Assembly: GCF_030272615.1 (NCBI RefSeq)
Contig: NC_081410.1
Coordinates: forward strand, 291,370,457-291,434,456
Length of the DNA stretch: 64,000 nt
DNA from: Cryptomeria japonica
Taxonomy: Eukaryota; Streptophyta; Pinopsida; Cupressales; Cupressaceae
Direction of reading: 5' to 3'
The notes under the pieces are model-generated. The model had not been told where the DNA came from and ran no database searches. It was given only the letters and a program-made list of their open reading frames with translations. Below, piece by piece: positions 23,194 through 35,171 of the stretch. How positions within the stretch are numbered: position 1 is the stretch's first letter; every line of letters starts with the position of its first letter. A program made the translations under genes and the position numbers.

Positions 23194-24252
23194 TGTTAGG
23201 TCCCAGAGACAACTAAGAGGGGGGGGGGGGGGGTGAATCAGTTGTCAATAACTTTCATACCAAAAATAACTTAACCAACTAAATGCTTAATATCGGTAAA
23301 CCAGTTAAGTATGCCGGTAAATAGTTTTAACAATTAATAGCTATACCGGTAAAGATTATTGCATGAAACATAAACACAAAGTCATCCACAACACATGACA
23401 CCAATATTTGTATGTGGAAACCTTGTAAGGGGAAAAACCATGGTGGGAAACCTTACCCACAATCAGATGATACTACTGTAGATAGTAAGTGTACATAAAT
23501 GGGGTCTGCACATGCAGAAAGGCCAATAGCCTAGAGCTCACTGCTCAATCACAAAATGGAAGTCACACTGATTGCAGTTGGATGGTTAAATCCAATAAGA
23601 ATGTACTACACAAAATAGCATCTCCATATGCTGGATTTAGTACCGGTGTAATGCTGATATGCTTTCACAAAAACCTAGCTTCACCTTCAAATAATGTCTT
23701 CGTGTATAGCTCTGCTTAATCTCACATATACCTTCACACAATTCTTTTTTGCATTCCACATTCAATCTTACAAATAAGATCTTACATTTATACCATACCC
23801 TAAGACCAATTTTAGTAGGTCAGCTCTACAAGAAAAAACATTTTACAAACAATATAATATCCGATGCAATAACTGATTGAACATGTCGGCTTAATGCATT
23901 TACAAAAAAAATTAATCATTTCCTTACCGTTCCATGCTGATCTGGAAAAGATAAACCTACCGGTGTAACCCTAGGTAATCGTGAACCTATTTGCCGGTAA
24001 AAGCAAATATGCAAATATGAATATACCAATGAACAAAACTCCAGGACAAGATGTCAAAAAGATGTCTTCGACATTACCAAGTGTCTTCCACATAATTCTG
24101 AGTACCGGTGATCATTATATCCTACCAGTGAACCATATACCAGTAACTGTACAATAGTTACTTGCTTGCCGATGAATGCTGCTAGATCTCGAAAGTGCTA
24201 GTGTTTTAGTAGGTGTTGACATCAATGACAAAACCATACCAAAATACCAACA
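23194..24252 (-). mobile_element. Solo LTR E
   Basis: Plus strand TGTTAGGTCCCAGAG ... AAATACCAACA, with perfect 5-bp target duplication CAAAT at 23189-23193 and 24253-24257. It contains a 15-base G run (23219-23233) and shares several blocks with LTR D. By comparison with D its sense strand is minus. There is no internal region, so it is a solo LTR left by recombination between two LTRs. Confidence 0.93.
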
Positions 24253-24866
24253 CAAATAGCATCGCATCATCAACAAGTGAAAATATAAGGTATATCTCCT
24301 TGGCATTTCTTTTAGTATTTGCATTATTTCATTCAAGTTGAATTCCTAAATTTGGGTTTTACTTAAGAAAAACCCCTATCCACAACTCTAGTTCTTTTTT
24401 TTTGGTGTACGGGGAATAGGGTCATGCACTGTACTTAGAAATTTTGACATAGTCGATAGTAATGAGAAGGTTCAACTTTTGATGGAGGAAAATTTGAATG
24501 GCTAGGGTAAATCTGTATTACATGGTCTCAAAAAATTAGGCCAAACTTTTGGGAAGTGGTTCTAAATATCTTAGTTTTCCCATATCTCAGTTTGTGATTC
24601 TATGGGATATTTGTAGCAATTTGTTTTTGAAATTTTACTTCAATCATTCCTTGTTTTACCCTAATTTAACAATCATCATCCAATCCTCAACTAGAAAGAG
24701 GGGGAAAATACATAACCAGTCAATCTAATCATAATTTCAACCCTTTCCATAATTGCATTGTGGCTAGATCTATTAGGTTCACCCTTCTTTCAATGTAGTG
24801 ATCCTAAAGGAAAATTAGTGATCTTACTATCCTTATTGGTAAAGCCCTAATTTTCACCACATTACA

Positions 24867-24885
24867 TTTGGGTGAACATGACTCC
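24867..24885 (+). promoter_or_regulatory. Primer-binding site of Gypsy element J
   Basis: TTTGGGTGAACATGACTCC directly follows the LTR end ATTACA and resembles the sites after LTRs B and C (TTTTGGTGAACCTGAC). Confidence 0.5.
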
Positions 24886-25299
24886 TTGCATGCTTATTTC
24901 TGATTTATGGTCTTAGATCTAATTTTTATTCATTTAAACAATAAAATTTGCACCCATAAATCATATTTGCAATTAAATTATATGAATTTAGAGGTTAATT
25001 TCACAAAAACTCTAATTTATTTTTATAAAATTGACTAGCGGGTTGCATAATTTTTTATTTGTGTTTTTAGATATGATTTATTTCATAATAGAAAATTTAC
25101 TAAATCTATTTTGTTTTCCATTTCACATATGATTACATTTCTTTTTTGTTACATTTATCAAAATCATATGTTGGATAATGGCTTCTTTCCTTTACATTAC
25201 TTTTTTTCAATCGTAGTACTCTTGCATATTGCATCTTTAGTGTTTCAAAGATATTTCCTTCTTTCAAATCATATGTCAAAGTTTTTATCCATGTTATAT

Positions 25300-26540
25300 G
25301 TTGTTTCATGATGACAATTTTAAGAATATGCATTACATGTTTAGATCACATAAAAGTTTTTGTAGACAATAATAATCCTAAAGATAGTATTGAAAAATCT
25401 AACACTTGTACCTCTCCTAGGGTATCTAATGTGAATGAGAAAATAGTAAATACTCCTATCAGTTTTCTCTCCAATAGAGAGAAAGAATTTAATAGCAACA
25501 TGGCACCATCATCTTCTCATATGTATGCTCTAGTGCAAGGGGGGTAAGATCAAAATGTTAGTTTATCAATCTCCTTAGATCCTCTTTATCCTCCTAGAGT
25601 TTATATTAATCATCAACATATTTGTATAGAAGATGATGATATTAATTTTATTCATGATCTATCTCCTTGTATAACATTAAGCAAAGATGTTTGCCTTAGA
25701 TGATAATAAACCTCCTTTCCTACCTATCAAATAGGATATGAACAATAGTATAAAAAGGAGAATCTCCCTACAAAGGATATTCCTTCATATAATTATCCCT
25801 TTGATCCTTCTATATGCTCTTACACAATTTTTTTAAAATAAGTTCATGATAATGGCCCTTCTTCTTGACAATTAAAAAGTTTTTATAGGACTGTTAATAA
25901 GATAATCAGAAAATAAGGTTATAGTGGACATGGACTTGGAAAATATGAACAGTAAATCAAAGTACCTATAAGCTCCCCTTCACAAGATAGTATAGAATCT
26001 TAGGACATGCTCATCATTCATGTATGGATGATCTCCTTAAAATTCAAAGGTTTAAGGAGTATCTTGCAAGATATAAAAATCATCATCCATCTAAAAGTGC
26101 TTCTTCCTCAAATAATTCTTTTTGCTCATATCATCAAACTAATGATCATCATGCCAATGAATGTTCAAATTTTCAAAATGGAATAAAAGAACTCATTGAT
26201 AATGGAACTATCAAAATCATAGAAAACAATCCTTCTCCTTCTCACAAACCATGTCCTACATATGAAGAGACAAGACCTACTCCTCTTGATAATCAAGAAA
26301 AGTTAGCTACAAGAATCTATTGGAGATTGAAATTTGATAAGAATGTTTTTTTTCCTCTTATAAAATATAGTTATAAGAATCAAGAAGGTGATTAGTTTTG
26401 TCCTTTTAATCATTTTCATTTTCATTTTCTTGGAAATTGTAAAGCTTTTAGAGAATTTGTTGAAGAACAATATGATAGAGCTCACATAACCCTTACAATT
26501 AATCTTGCACTTTTTCTTGGTGAAGAGGTAGTGCCTTAGC
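25300..26540 (+). pseudogene. Gypsy gag/protease-region remnant with G-patch
   Basis: Near 25910 the plus strand encodes GYSGHGLGKYEQ, a G-patch-like motif of the kind found in the gag-pol region of several plant Ty3/Gypsy lineages. About 50 codons later, an open stretch (26024-26395) holds a Cys/His motif CSYHQTNDHHANEC followed by GIKELIDNGTIKI, the usual pattern C-x2-H...H-x3-C...I-x-LI-x-G-x-I of these elements. The upstream part (25308-25547) is Ser/Asn-rich, as in Gag linkers. Stops lie between the segments, and RT and integrase are absent, so this is a non-autonomous or deleted copy. It lies on the same strand and downstream of LTR J and its primer site. Confidence 0.65.
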
Positions 26541-27446
26541 ACTCCATTTACCTTATCATGCCACTCCTCACCCCTATGACACTAGTGATTAACTTCATTG
26601 GGGGCTCTTTTTCATGAGTGGTGATGCATTTTTAATCACAATCATACTTGGGTAGTAGCATAATCCTTCCTTCTCTCCTTGCTTGGGGGCAAGGACAATA
26701 TATTCAATCCTCTATGTTAGAAGATTACCTCTTCTTTTGAGGTGTATTTTTCATATCTTGGTGCCTTTTATCACATTAAATATTCATTCATGTGAGTACA
26801 TGTGTGTTCCTTGTTTAGGACCTTTTTCTTTTCTTGAAGTGCTACATCTTCTTCTGTGTAATCACTCTTTGGAAATTGTGTAATTCTTCTCTTCTTTCCT
26901 ATGCTCGGGGGCATTGATCTCTCATATAATTTCTAAGGATCCAGTTTTCCTTTGTTGAGTCATGTTTGGTTATGATAAAATTTCATTCCTTGTGTGAATT
27001 TTTTTGTTTTCTCAAGGATTATCTCTTATGTAAGAGGTGTGTATCCTTTTCTACAACCTCTTCTTCATTTGGCAATGTATGTCTATTATAAACAAACCCT
27101 TCACTTTGGGTCAAAAGTGTGTTATCCTTCATCAAGAATCTCTTTTACCTAGCAATAGGAGGAAGGTATGAATTCTTTTTCTCCTTCCTTTATTTTGGTC
27201 AATGCTGCCATTTTTGTTCAATAATCTCCTCTTGGAGGTAGATGTCTTTGAGAAAACATCTCTTCGCCTCCAAGGGATTCCCTTTATACTTGTTGCAAGA
27301 TATCTCTTTTTCAAATGTCTTTTCCTTGCTTATAAAAGTGATGCCTCTTAAGCTTGGAATTATATACATTGTTGTCGAATGGATATCTCATTGGTGTTGA
27401 AGGTGTGTATCCTTGTTTCTAGCTTCTTTAAGATATCAACATAGGA
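26541..27446 (+). other. 3' non-coding part of Gypsy element J
   Basis: No coding motif. GCTTGGGGGCAAGG (26681-26694) resembles the G-rich tract that precedes the 3' end in several plant Gypsy lineages, and CTCGGGGGCATTG recurs near 26905. No LTR copy matching J was recognised here. Confidence 0.4.
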
Positions 27447-28053
27447 TTGACATGCTTATGAACTAGAAAGCATATTGGACAAGAGTTCGAAGATCACCTG
27501 ATATGCCGAATATCAACATTGACCAATGTATTTAAACTCTCAATAGTGTGATTTATAAAGGTTGATAAGGTCATTGGTGATATGAGGACATTGAGAATTA
27601 GGTATAAAGAGGGGGTATCAGTGTTCTCAAATCATATGATCAAGTGATCAAAAACTTAACCGATAAGGTGACAATACATAAATAAGAGAGAATAAACCAA
27701 CGATGTTTAATTGAACTTAGGTATCATAGGGATTGGGTTCAAAAGTTTATAAATAATATGAATTCGACTACAAATTTTAGGAATGAGACTGATCAAAATA
27801 TAAAGGTATCATATCAAATTAAAAGTGAAAAATTAGGGTAGTGCAGGCTTTGAAGGGCGACAAGGATTGACAAAGACGCAGAGAACCAAAATGCATGACT
27901 AGGTGTCCTTATTCATTAGGCAACAAAGTCACACCAAAACACTGTCTTAGGACACAAAGGCCCAAAACAAAAGGAATCTAATGCAAATAAAATAAAAACT
28001 CAAACTAAGAAGGTGGAAGAAGAATTTCCACCTGAAAAATCCACACCTCATTT
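27447..28053. repeat. Direct repeat N, left copy
   Basis: About 600 bp that match 59764-61099 in the same orientation (after removing the solo LTR in the right copy), from TTGACATGCTTATGAACTAG to TTCCACCTGAAAAATCCACACCT. Identity is roughly 80-85% by eye. It is non-coding. It could be one LTR of a large element whose body is the gene-like sequence, or an unrelated dispersed repeat. The left copy still shows the uninterrupted site AGTCACACCAAAACAC into which the solo LTR inserted in the right copy. Confidence 0.8.
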
Positions 28054-28451
28054 AGTCATGCATATCCATTAATAGGTTAAGAGAAATAAATCTTGTGATG
28101 AAATAGAAGATGATAGCAATAAGTTATGGTTTGACTAGGTCAAGTCTGTGATTCTTGGCCTTTTAGAGCAAAAATACTGTCATGCGAGAATATCCTGTCC
28201 TGGTGGATACCTTGAAATAGCCATTGTTAATAAAAAAATCTCTAATTAAAATTTGAATTTGATTCTTGTTGCATGTAAAAAACCACTTCCTTTTGGATGA
28301 GTTGGAGTATTAAGCTTTCAAACCTTTGAATGCTTCTTGGTCATTTTTTATCTTCTTAATAAACATTAATTAACCATTTTTCTTTTGTTTGAATCTCTTT
28401 TCCTCCAATTGTAATATCTTCAATGGAATCTTTCAGAGCTCCCCTTATTTT
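28054..28451 (-). pseudogene. Gene-like coding remnant, block 3 (3' side)
   Basis: Minus-strand coding sequence resumes directly at the Copia-1 border: ALKDSIEDITIGGKEIQTKE, then EKWLINVY, a stop, and further left IQRFESLILQLIQKEVVFYM and QQESNSNFN, then weaker sequence. The frame differs by one or two bases from block 2 across the insertion site after one ATTTT copy is removed, and stops are present. I do not recognise the protein. The mix of charged and hydrophobic residues looks like a globular soluble protein, not a Gag or Pol. Confidence 0.5.
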
Positions 28452-29810
28452 TGTTAGGAATATATGTTTGGTTGTCATTTATGTCAAACCCAGTGATCAA
28501 GATTGGTCCAGATATAGTGAGTTAGTGTATAGAGTAAAGGTGTTGCAGAGCAATGGTATGCATAGGTGTTGCAAAGCAGTGGTATGTATGTATGAAGGTG
28601 TTGCAGAATAGTGGAAGATAAGAACATTGTTGATATATTTTATAGTTGTTTCAAATATGTTGCATATGTGTTTTCTGAAAGGATGTTGCTCTAAAAATGT
28701 GCTTTTACAGTATGTGGATATGTTTTCATGTTGACCATGTTTTGGATTCGATTGTGGCAATTGGTTGGTGATCCATAAGTTGTGCTCCAAAAGTGTATTT
28801 AATATTGATGGTGTTCTACTATGAGTGTAGTGCTTCACATTCCTCTACATTTTGGTTTTCGATGATGATATGTTGGAAACACATTGTTCATGATCTTAAT
28901 TTCTTTATGTCAAGCTGGATTGTGTTTTTGTGCTTAGGAAGCGTACTTGTGGAAGTTTGAGGATATGATCATTTTGGGTCTATCCAACCTTGAATGTTTT
29001 TGTTCTTGTTTTGCTATGGTCCTTGTAGCGTGTGATTTGACCGTTGAAATATTCTTGAAGGAAATCATGTAGAAGAATGATGAATTATTCTTGGGGAAAG
29101 TATTCTTCAAGTTGACTTGATGCATATACTGGTAGTACACACACACACACACACACACACACAAATATATACACATACATATACATATACATATACATAT
29201 ACAGACATATATGTATATATATATATGCATATATATGTATATATATATATATATTTATATATGTCTATGTTATATTTTTATTGGTATGGTGTATAAGTGG
29301 AAGTGAATGAGTGTGTGAGAGTGCAAGTGTGTGTGAGTGTTTGTATGTTTGGCAAAATTGGTGCGACAATGATTGGAGCAGGAAGATTGAGTTAGAGTTG
29401 TAGAGATTCTTGACTCGATCTGTTGCAAGCAGTTATTTTGATGTTTGAGTTTATCAGGAACTTATCCCATGCATGTCAAGATGCAATTTTATCAGTTCAT
29501 TTTTGTCTTTATTTCTTGGCAATGAGCCTTTTGGTAGTAAGTCATAGTATTCTGGGCAGTGAGCCTTGTAATTTCATATAATTAGTTGTATTATCTTGAG
29601 AGTTAACCCTCTCCATGGTTTTTCCCATTTGTGTTTTCCATATATAAAAATATGGTGTCTCTCTTATGGTTGTGTATTTCTTTCATGTTTCATGCATGTC
29701 TTTTGGGCTAAGGTTAATTGATTATAATATAAGTTTCATATGTTCAGTTTTTAATTTCTTATAGGGAATACTGATTCACCCTCCCTCTCAATATTATGAT
29801 CTATTTAACA
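28452..29810 (+). mobile_element. Copia-1 5' LTR (F)
   Basis: TGTTAGGAATATATG ... CTATTTAACA, followed by a primer site. It is homologous to LTR G along its length. It is about 190 bp longer, mainly because of a CA/TA microsatellite at 29137-29264. The CTCTCAATATT block near the 3' end is shared with G. Confidence 0.93.
29137..29264. repeat. (CA)n(TA)n microsatellite in LTR F
   Basis: About 13 CA units followed by ACATAT and TATG variants. The same place in LTR G (about 48175) has only a short A/T stretch, so the tract grew after insertion. Confidence 0.95.
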
Positions 29811-29826
29811 ATTGGTATCAGAGCTT
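29811..29826 (+). promoter_or_regulatory. Copia-1 primer-binding site
   Basis: ATTGGTATCAGAGCTT directly follows the LTR; TGGTATCAGAGC is complementary to the 3' end of plant initiator Met-tRNA. Confidence 0.93.
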
Positions 29827-29880
29827 GGTCCCTTGATTGCTAGCTTAAGTTATTGAGGGAAGTATTGATTATTTGAATAG

Positions 29881-30900
29881 ATGGTAGGAGATTACTATTT
29901 GGATGAAGAGTTGAAAACAACCCTTGAAGATCTGGAGAGTGTGGAATATGAGAATAAAGAATTGAAATAAAATGTCAAGGTAATGAATGAATGTGTCAAG
30001 AAATGAAGAGATTATATCTAGAAGTTCAAATCAAGGCATCTAGAAGTTAACAAAGAGTTGAAATAAGAAAATGAAACTATTGTGAGTCTAAAACTGCAAA
30101 TTGAAGAAAGAAAGAAAGTGGAAGAAAGTCTGAAGGATATTATCAATAAAAATTCAGAAGAATGTGGAAAGATGGAACAAGATATCATAAAGCTAAAGTC
30201 AGAAACAAAATTCATTGAAAACAATGCATTATTGGATAAATTGTTGGCTATACACTCATAAAGAAAAAGAAGGATTAGGTCTTCAATCTAGTGAATGCTC
30301 AAATCAGAATGACAATGACAAAGACAAAGAAGAGAAGGTGGAATCTGAAAATAAACTTCAAGACACAAACAAGAATCAAGTACCTACTACAAATAAACCT
30401 TCAATTCGTCAACCAAATGCTCAAAGGTTATTATTTTTATTGCAAAAGTTCTAGACATAAGGCTATAGAATGCAGGTGTAAAGTAAATCAAAATACTCAA
30501 TGCTTTAATTGTAAGACTTTTGGACACAAGGCTAATATTTGTAGTAATCAAGGTATGAATAGAAGCTATAGACCATTTGTGAATGGAGTAAATGGACCAC
30601 TTATGACCATGATGAATAAGCCCTTTCATGGTTATTATCATATATGCTATGGTTTTGGTCATAAAGCTAATTAGTGCAGATTGAGAACAACTTCCATGAA
30701 TTCAGGATAGAGGAATATCAAGTGTCAGAGTTGCAACAAGTTTGCAAATTTTGCTAATAGATGCAGGAATGTGATTTCTCCAACAAAATCAGATGAATCT
30801 AAGAAGAAGATGGTTATTGTATGGATAAAGAAAGAAGAGAATGTGTCTGATATACTTGAATCCAATATAGGTGCATCATCCTTCAGAAATTGATCTGGTA
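29881..30900 (+). pseudogene. Copia-1 gag remnant (coiled coil and zinc knuckles)
   Basis: From MVGDYYLDEELKTTLEDLE, a Glu/Lys-rich heptad-like stretch (ENETIVSLKLQIEERKKVEE, then SLKDII...DIIKLKSE) predicts a coiled coil, as in many plant Copia Gag proteins. It is followed by zinc-knuckle pieces: CKSSRHKAIECR, an intact CCHC knuckle CFNCKTFGHKANIC (about 30500-30545) and a third CYGFGHKAN. Several stops lie at codons where Gln is likely (for example ELK-stop-NVK). Gag would coat the element RNA. Pol does not follow. Confidence 0.75.
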
Positions 30901-31129
30901 GCTTTTTCTTAGTGGGGGCCTTAAATAAAATCCATTTGTCCCCCCTTGCAAAGAGTTACATGATGTGGCATCGACATGTTGGTAGATTGCATATGCAGAG
31001 TTTAGATGATGGTGTCATTGTAATAAGACAGTTTTTAGAAGGAGAACCCTAAGTATATCAAGCAAGTTAAATACCAAAATTTATGATCATTTTGGAATTG
31101 TGTGTTGAAAAGATTGAAGAGGAAGAGTA

Positions 31130-33000
31130 GTTGAAGTGCAGAAGAAGAAATCAAAGCAAGGTTAGAAAAAGAGGTATTTCTTGCATCTTTTTCTATGGAG
31201 TCCAAGATGATAGTGATAGGAGAGTTTAGCAGTGGAGATATTTAGAAGTTGACAAAGGTTCAATTATATGAATTTGATCATAATAAAATTAGGAATCCTA
31301 AAAGTTATTTCATAGATGAATAATCTCGGAGAATCAGTGAGTCAAGGCATAAGGTTTGGATATTTAGAGTGAGTTTTCATGGTTTGCCGATGAGGATTAA
31401 ATCAAGTTCATTTTAAGCTATGTTCAATATTATTTCATGATGTTGGACAAACCCTATTAGATTACAAAGGAAGCTATATCAGTGATTTATGGTCTTTGTG
31501 GTGTTGGAACTATTTTAGTGAAGAAATCAGTGAAAAACAAAGAAGTTGAAACCCTAACTAGCATAATGGGAGATCAAAGCGCATTGCTAATTGATACAAT
31601 CATTGACCCATACAATCATTGACCCATTAGTCAGGTATGTTTCTAATGATATTTCTTACAAGATTTATCTCCAAAATAGAGAATGATCAACTTCTACTCT
31701 AGCAGTGTATGTTGCACGTCAGATGGTGAAAGAAGGCAAGGATTTCGATTTGTGTTATTATTGATGCAATTAAATGAGAATATCACTATGAAAAAAGATG
31801 ATGGATATCCTTTCCATTTTTGCTTGTTAATCACGTGTTTGATGTTTTATTTCTTGGGATCTTTACCTTTGAAGGATAATGTTGTATGGATGTCAAATAT
31901 CCCAATTGGAAAGCATATTTACAAGTATCTAAGTTGTCTAGAAGACACAGATAAGGTATGTAAAGATTCTTTAATAAATCTTTAGAAGATGTGGTGTTCT
32001 GGTCCGATTCCTAGTGTTGTCTGCTCTCCTGAAGAGAGGCCTTCCTTTGACAGAAGAAGGTTGAAGAGATCAATTGTATTTTTCCTTCTAGAATCAAAGA
32101 AGATGAAGAGAAGTGAAGAGAAGAAAGAAATTATTAATCTTGATGATCTAGAACCTCTTACAGAAGCTAAAGGGAAGATGGATAAAATTGAAAAATAAGA
32201 AGACAGTATGGATGAAGATGACCCTTGTAGGATAGAAAATATTTTAAGTATACTTGAAGAAGAAGATTGTATGAAGAAGATTGGTGATATGTGGCTTTCA
32301 TGTCCATCCTATGATTAGGATAAAATTGAAGAAGTCTTAGTTGATTATCTTCTCTGAAAGCATTGGTTTGAATAATTTGGTAGATATATTTTACCAGATA
32401 TCTTGGTTAAGTAGTTTGAAGATCGTTTAAAGCAGTCACCTAAAGAAATTGTTGTAAAAGATGAAGTACATGATTCTATGGAGAGAAGGTGTATCAATGC
32501 ATGGAGAAGATTATTAGAAAGCATTAAGGAAACAAGAGACCATTTTCAAAATTTGGCCAAAATATATAAGTACTGTCTTCGGTGGCCTATCACTATTACA
32601 AATTTCTAAGCTAAAATTGACTACGTTGAGTCTAAGTTGGACTCTCTTGGTAAAAAATTGATATTTTTCAGTGATAAAGATGGTGAATAGAGAAAAAAGG
32701 CTAAATTATTTCAAGTTAGAGCTTTTATTTATTCTAAGGTTGAGAGAAGATGTAGTGAATGCTCTCTACAAAATGAAGCTAAATTGGTACATTTCTCTAG
32801 TCTCCTTGTTGAAACTAAAAAAGTGTGTGCAGAATCCATCTTTACTTGATTCCTTATTTGATGCTATTGACTTATTAGTGGAGAACAACAATTTGTGTGT
32901 AAACGTCAAAATGGCTGTGAACTCCTAGGAGACCTTTCTTCCGCAACTTAAAGAGAGGTATAATAGAGTTTTTCATGTAAAGAGCAATTAAAACATTTTC
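31130..33000 (+). pseudogene. Uncharacterised ORF carried by Copia-1
   Basis: A decayed plus-strand coding stretch: VQLYEFDHNKIRNPKSYF, ISESRHKVWIFRVSFHGLP, then (31560-31985) LIDTIIDPLVRYVSNDISYK, LAVYVARQMVKEGKDFDLCY, LMQLNENITMKKDDGYPFHF, CLLITCLMFYFLGSLPLKDN and VVWMSNIPIGKHIYKYL. The C-terminal part is charged, with EEKKEIINLDDLEPLTEAK, KSKLDSLGKK-type helices and stops. The pattern of a helical segment then F.....L.T.L..YF recalls the uncharacterised 'plant transposon protein' ORFs found beside gag in many plant retroelements; I cannot name the family with certainty. Similar patterns occur at 7187-11160 and 45860-47440. Confidence 0.5.
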
Positions 33001-33017
33001 TTTTTAAAAATATGGTT

Positions 33018-34387
33018 TGAAGAACAAAAATGGACATTGAGAGGGGGGGTGAATCATTGTATTACAAGATTTTTAATCTCTATGTGGAAATTTTAAGACT
33101 AAAAAACAAGTAAGACCACACACACATAAACCAAACCACAACACAAGATTTATGATGAAAACTCAATGTGGGAAAAACCTTGGTGAGAATAGCTGCTGGT
33201 GTCTACTGCTCCAATCAAGCCTCACAATAAAATCAGAGTTTACAATATGTTTAGGGAACCAACCCAAGGAGCACCAAGCCATAATTATTTTGAGCACCAA
33301 CCCAAGGAGAACCAGCCACTAATTTAGAGCACATACTCAAGGAGCACCTACCCTTTCTCTGAGCACCCACTTAGAGATATACAATAACCTCAAGTTTTCA
33401 ATACAATGATAAAAACTTGTTACAAATGTGTTTTGTAATACTTACAACATCTCTGCTTGCTGATGTTCTTCCTCTATTTTATCTTCTTCCTCTATCTGAT
33501 TGTCTTCTTCTCTCTGCCTCTACTTCCCTTTGTCTTTGCTTCTCTCTATCTCTTCTTCTCCTTCTGTCTCTTTTTTCTCTCTGTCTCTATTTGACCTTGC
33601 TGAATCTTCTCTTTAATTTCTTCTCTAACTCACTTCTATAGCTTAATCTAATTTTCCTTGAGCAACTTCACATTCAACCACACACTTGCAGTCTAATTGA
33701 GAATTTTCTATTTTCACATCTATCTCTATCTCAATGACCCAACTACTACTGTCAAATCATATTTGCCACCCTACACAATCAACTTTTCATAGAAGAATGT
33801 TTTTCCCTCCAAATCTGCAATTTAAAATTAATTCATTTGTCTCTCTAAGATTTGGTTTGTAGTAGATTGGAATAGATTTCTTGGATCGACCATCTGTATT
33901 AAATGGCTCTTCTCTGATTTTTGGAATGTTCTATGTACTAGGTTGCTATATTTAGCAAACTCAATCTATCTAACATATTTGATTTTTCCTTTATCGATCA
34001 CCTTAAGCCCTTCAACCATCCACAAATAATTCTCCATTAATACCTTCTCCATCCTCTTTCAACCTTCCCTACAAAGATCGACAACTACCACACTTAAATC
34101 CTATGCGTTCACATAATCATTCACCACTTATATTGTGGTCCCGTAGAATCATTCACTCCTCATCAACTCTAGCCATGGACTTGTGGGGCCACAATTATTT
34201 TATTCTACACAGACGCATGTAAATTTGTTCCTTATTAGATCACACCACGGACTTGTGGGGGCTGCATAACACATAATCTTCATGTTATGTACATCCTACA
34301 AATATAACCTGCATAACCATCATGTTATGCAATTATTTTGCACTCTGCAACTAACCTAGTTGACATGAATGACAACAATTTCCAACA
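33018..34387 (-). mobile_element. Copia-2 3' LTR
   Basis: Plus-strand TGAAGAACAAAAATGG ... TTTCCAACA; 1370 bp. It matches the right LTR (43078-45541) at both ends, but lacks about 1.1 kb that corresponds to the 75-bp array there. Confidence 0.92.
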
Positions 34388-34402
34388 ATCTCCACCTTTG
34401 GC
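34388..34402 (-). promoter_or_regulatory. Copia-2 polypurine tract
   Basis: The minus strand reads GCCAAAGGTGGAGAT immediately before the LTR start TGTTGG, as expected for plus-strand priming. Confidence 0.8.
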
Positions 34403-34639
34403 ATTGATGTCAACACACATGCAAACCATTTCTCCCCATTTGACACAATGGAAAAGGGCCAAATAGGTAGCACATCTCTGTATGCATGTATCACTTGAAG
34501 GCTAGATGAAGCATTATTACAATATAAAAAGCAATGCCAATACTACTCACAAAAAATTAGACCTCCCTCTAAGACTATGCATGAGGTTCAAGGATGAAGA
34601 TAATGGAATAGTAAGCTCACCCTAAACCAATGACCCTCA

Positions 34640-35171
34640 TTATCTTCTTAACTTCTATATAAAGGAGGGTCAACCCTCAATTTCATCCAGAGATATTCAT
34701 AGGTATCCTTAGGTAGGGGCTTGGTGAAAATGTCTACCACTTGTTCACCTATAGGAATATATTCGATTTTGACTTCCTTATCAGCTACCTTCTCTCTTAG
34801 AAAATGATATTTGATAGGTATGTGTTTTTTCCTTGAGTGCATGACTGGATTCTTTGATATGTTGATTGCACTTGAGTTGTCACACATTATATAAATAGGA
34901 TCTAAAAACTTTACTTGAATGTCCTTGAGATTCTTCTTCATCCACAAGACTTGAGAACAACATGTAGGAGCTGCAATATACTTGGCTTGAACAATTGATA
35001 GTGAAATGGAATCTTCTTTCTTGCTATGCCATGACACCAACCTGTCTCCAAGGAAGAAATATCCACCACTGGTGCTTTTCCTATCATCTACACATCCTGT
35101 CCAATTTGCATCAGTATAGGCTTGCAAAATGAAATCTCCTTTCTTTGAGTACTATAAGACATAAGTAAGAG
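34640..35171 (-). pseudogene. Copia-2 RNase H
   Basis: A 159-residue open stretch (35127-34648) encodes Copia RNase H: QAYTDANWTGCVDDRKSTSG (first catalytic Asp), FFLGDRLVSWHSKKEDSISL, AKYIAAPTCCSQVLWM (the E of the usual EAEY is replaced in QAKY), CDNSSAINISKNPVMHSRKK and FTKPLPKDTYEYL. RNase H removes the RNA template from RNA:DNA hybrids. Loss of the EAEY glutamate would harm catalysis. Upstream it joins YSKKGDFIL and is cut at 35171 by solo LTR H. Confidence 0.93.

Larger units (their letters stand above)
22930..24866 (+). mobile_element. Gypsy LTR J (3' part), split by solo LTR E
   Basis: A TATA box (CCCTATATAAAGAC, 22940-22953) is followed 0.9 kb later, after subtraction of the insertion, by an LTR end ATTACA at 24866 and a primer-site-like TTTGGGTGAACATGACTCC. 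The LTR start lies upstream of 22930 and was not resolved; 22600-22930 has no recognised feature. The downstream gag remnant (25300-26540) has the right strand to be its internal region. Confidence 0.6.

Noticed and set aside
29811-29826. tRNA-like sequence TGGTATCAGAGC
   Set aside because: It is a primer-binding site complementary to a tRNA end; no cloverleaf surrounds it.
33417-33641. Leu/Ser-rich 74-codon open frame, repeated at 43529-43741
   Set aside because: It lies in T/C-rich sequence of the Copia-2 LTR and is repeated only because the LTR is duplicated.
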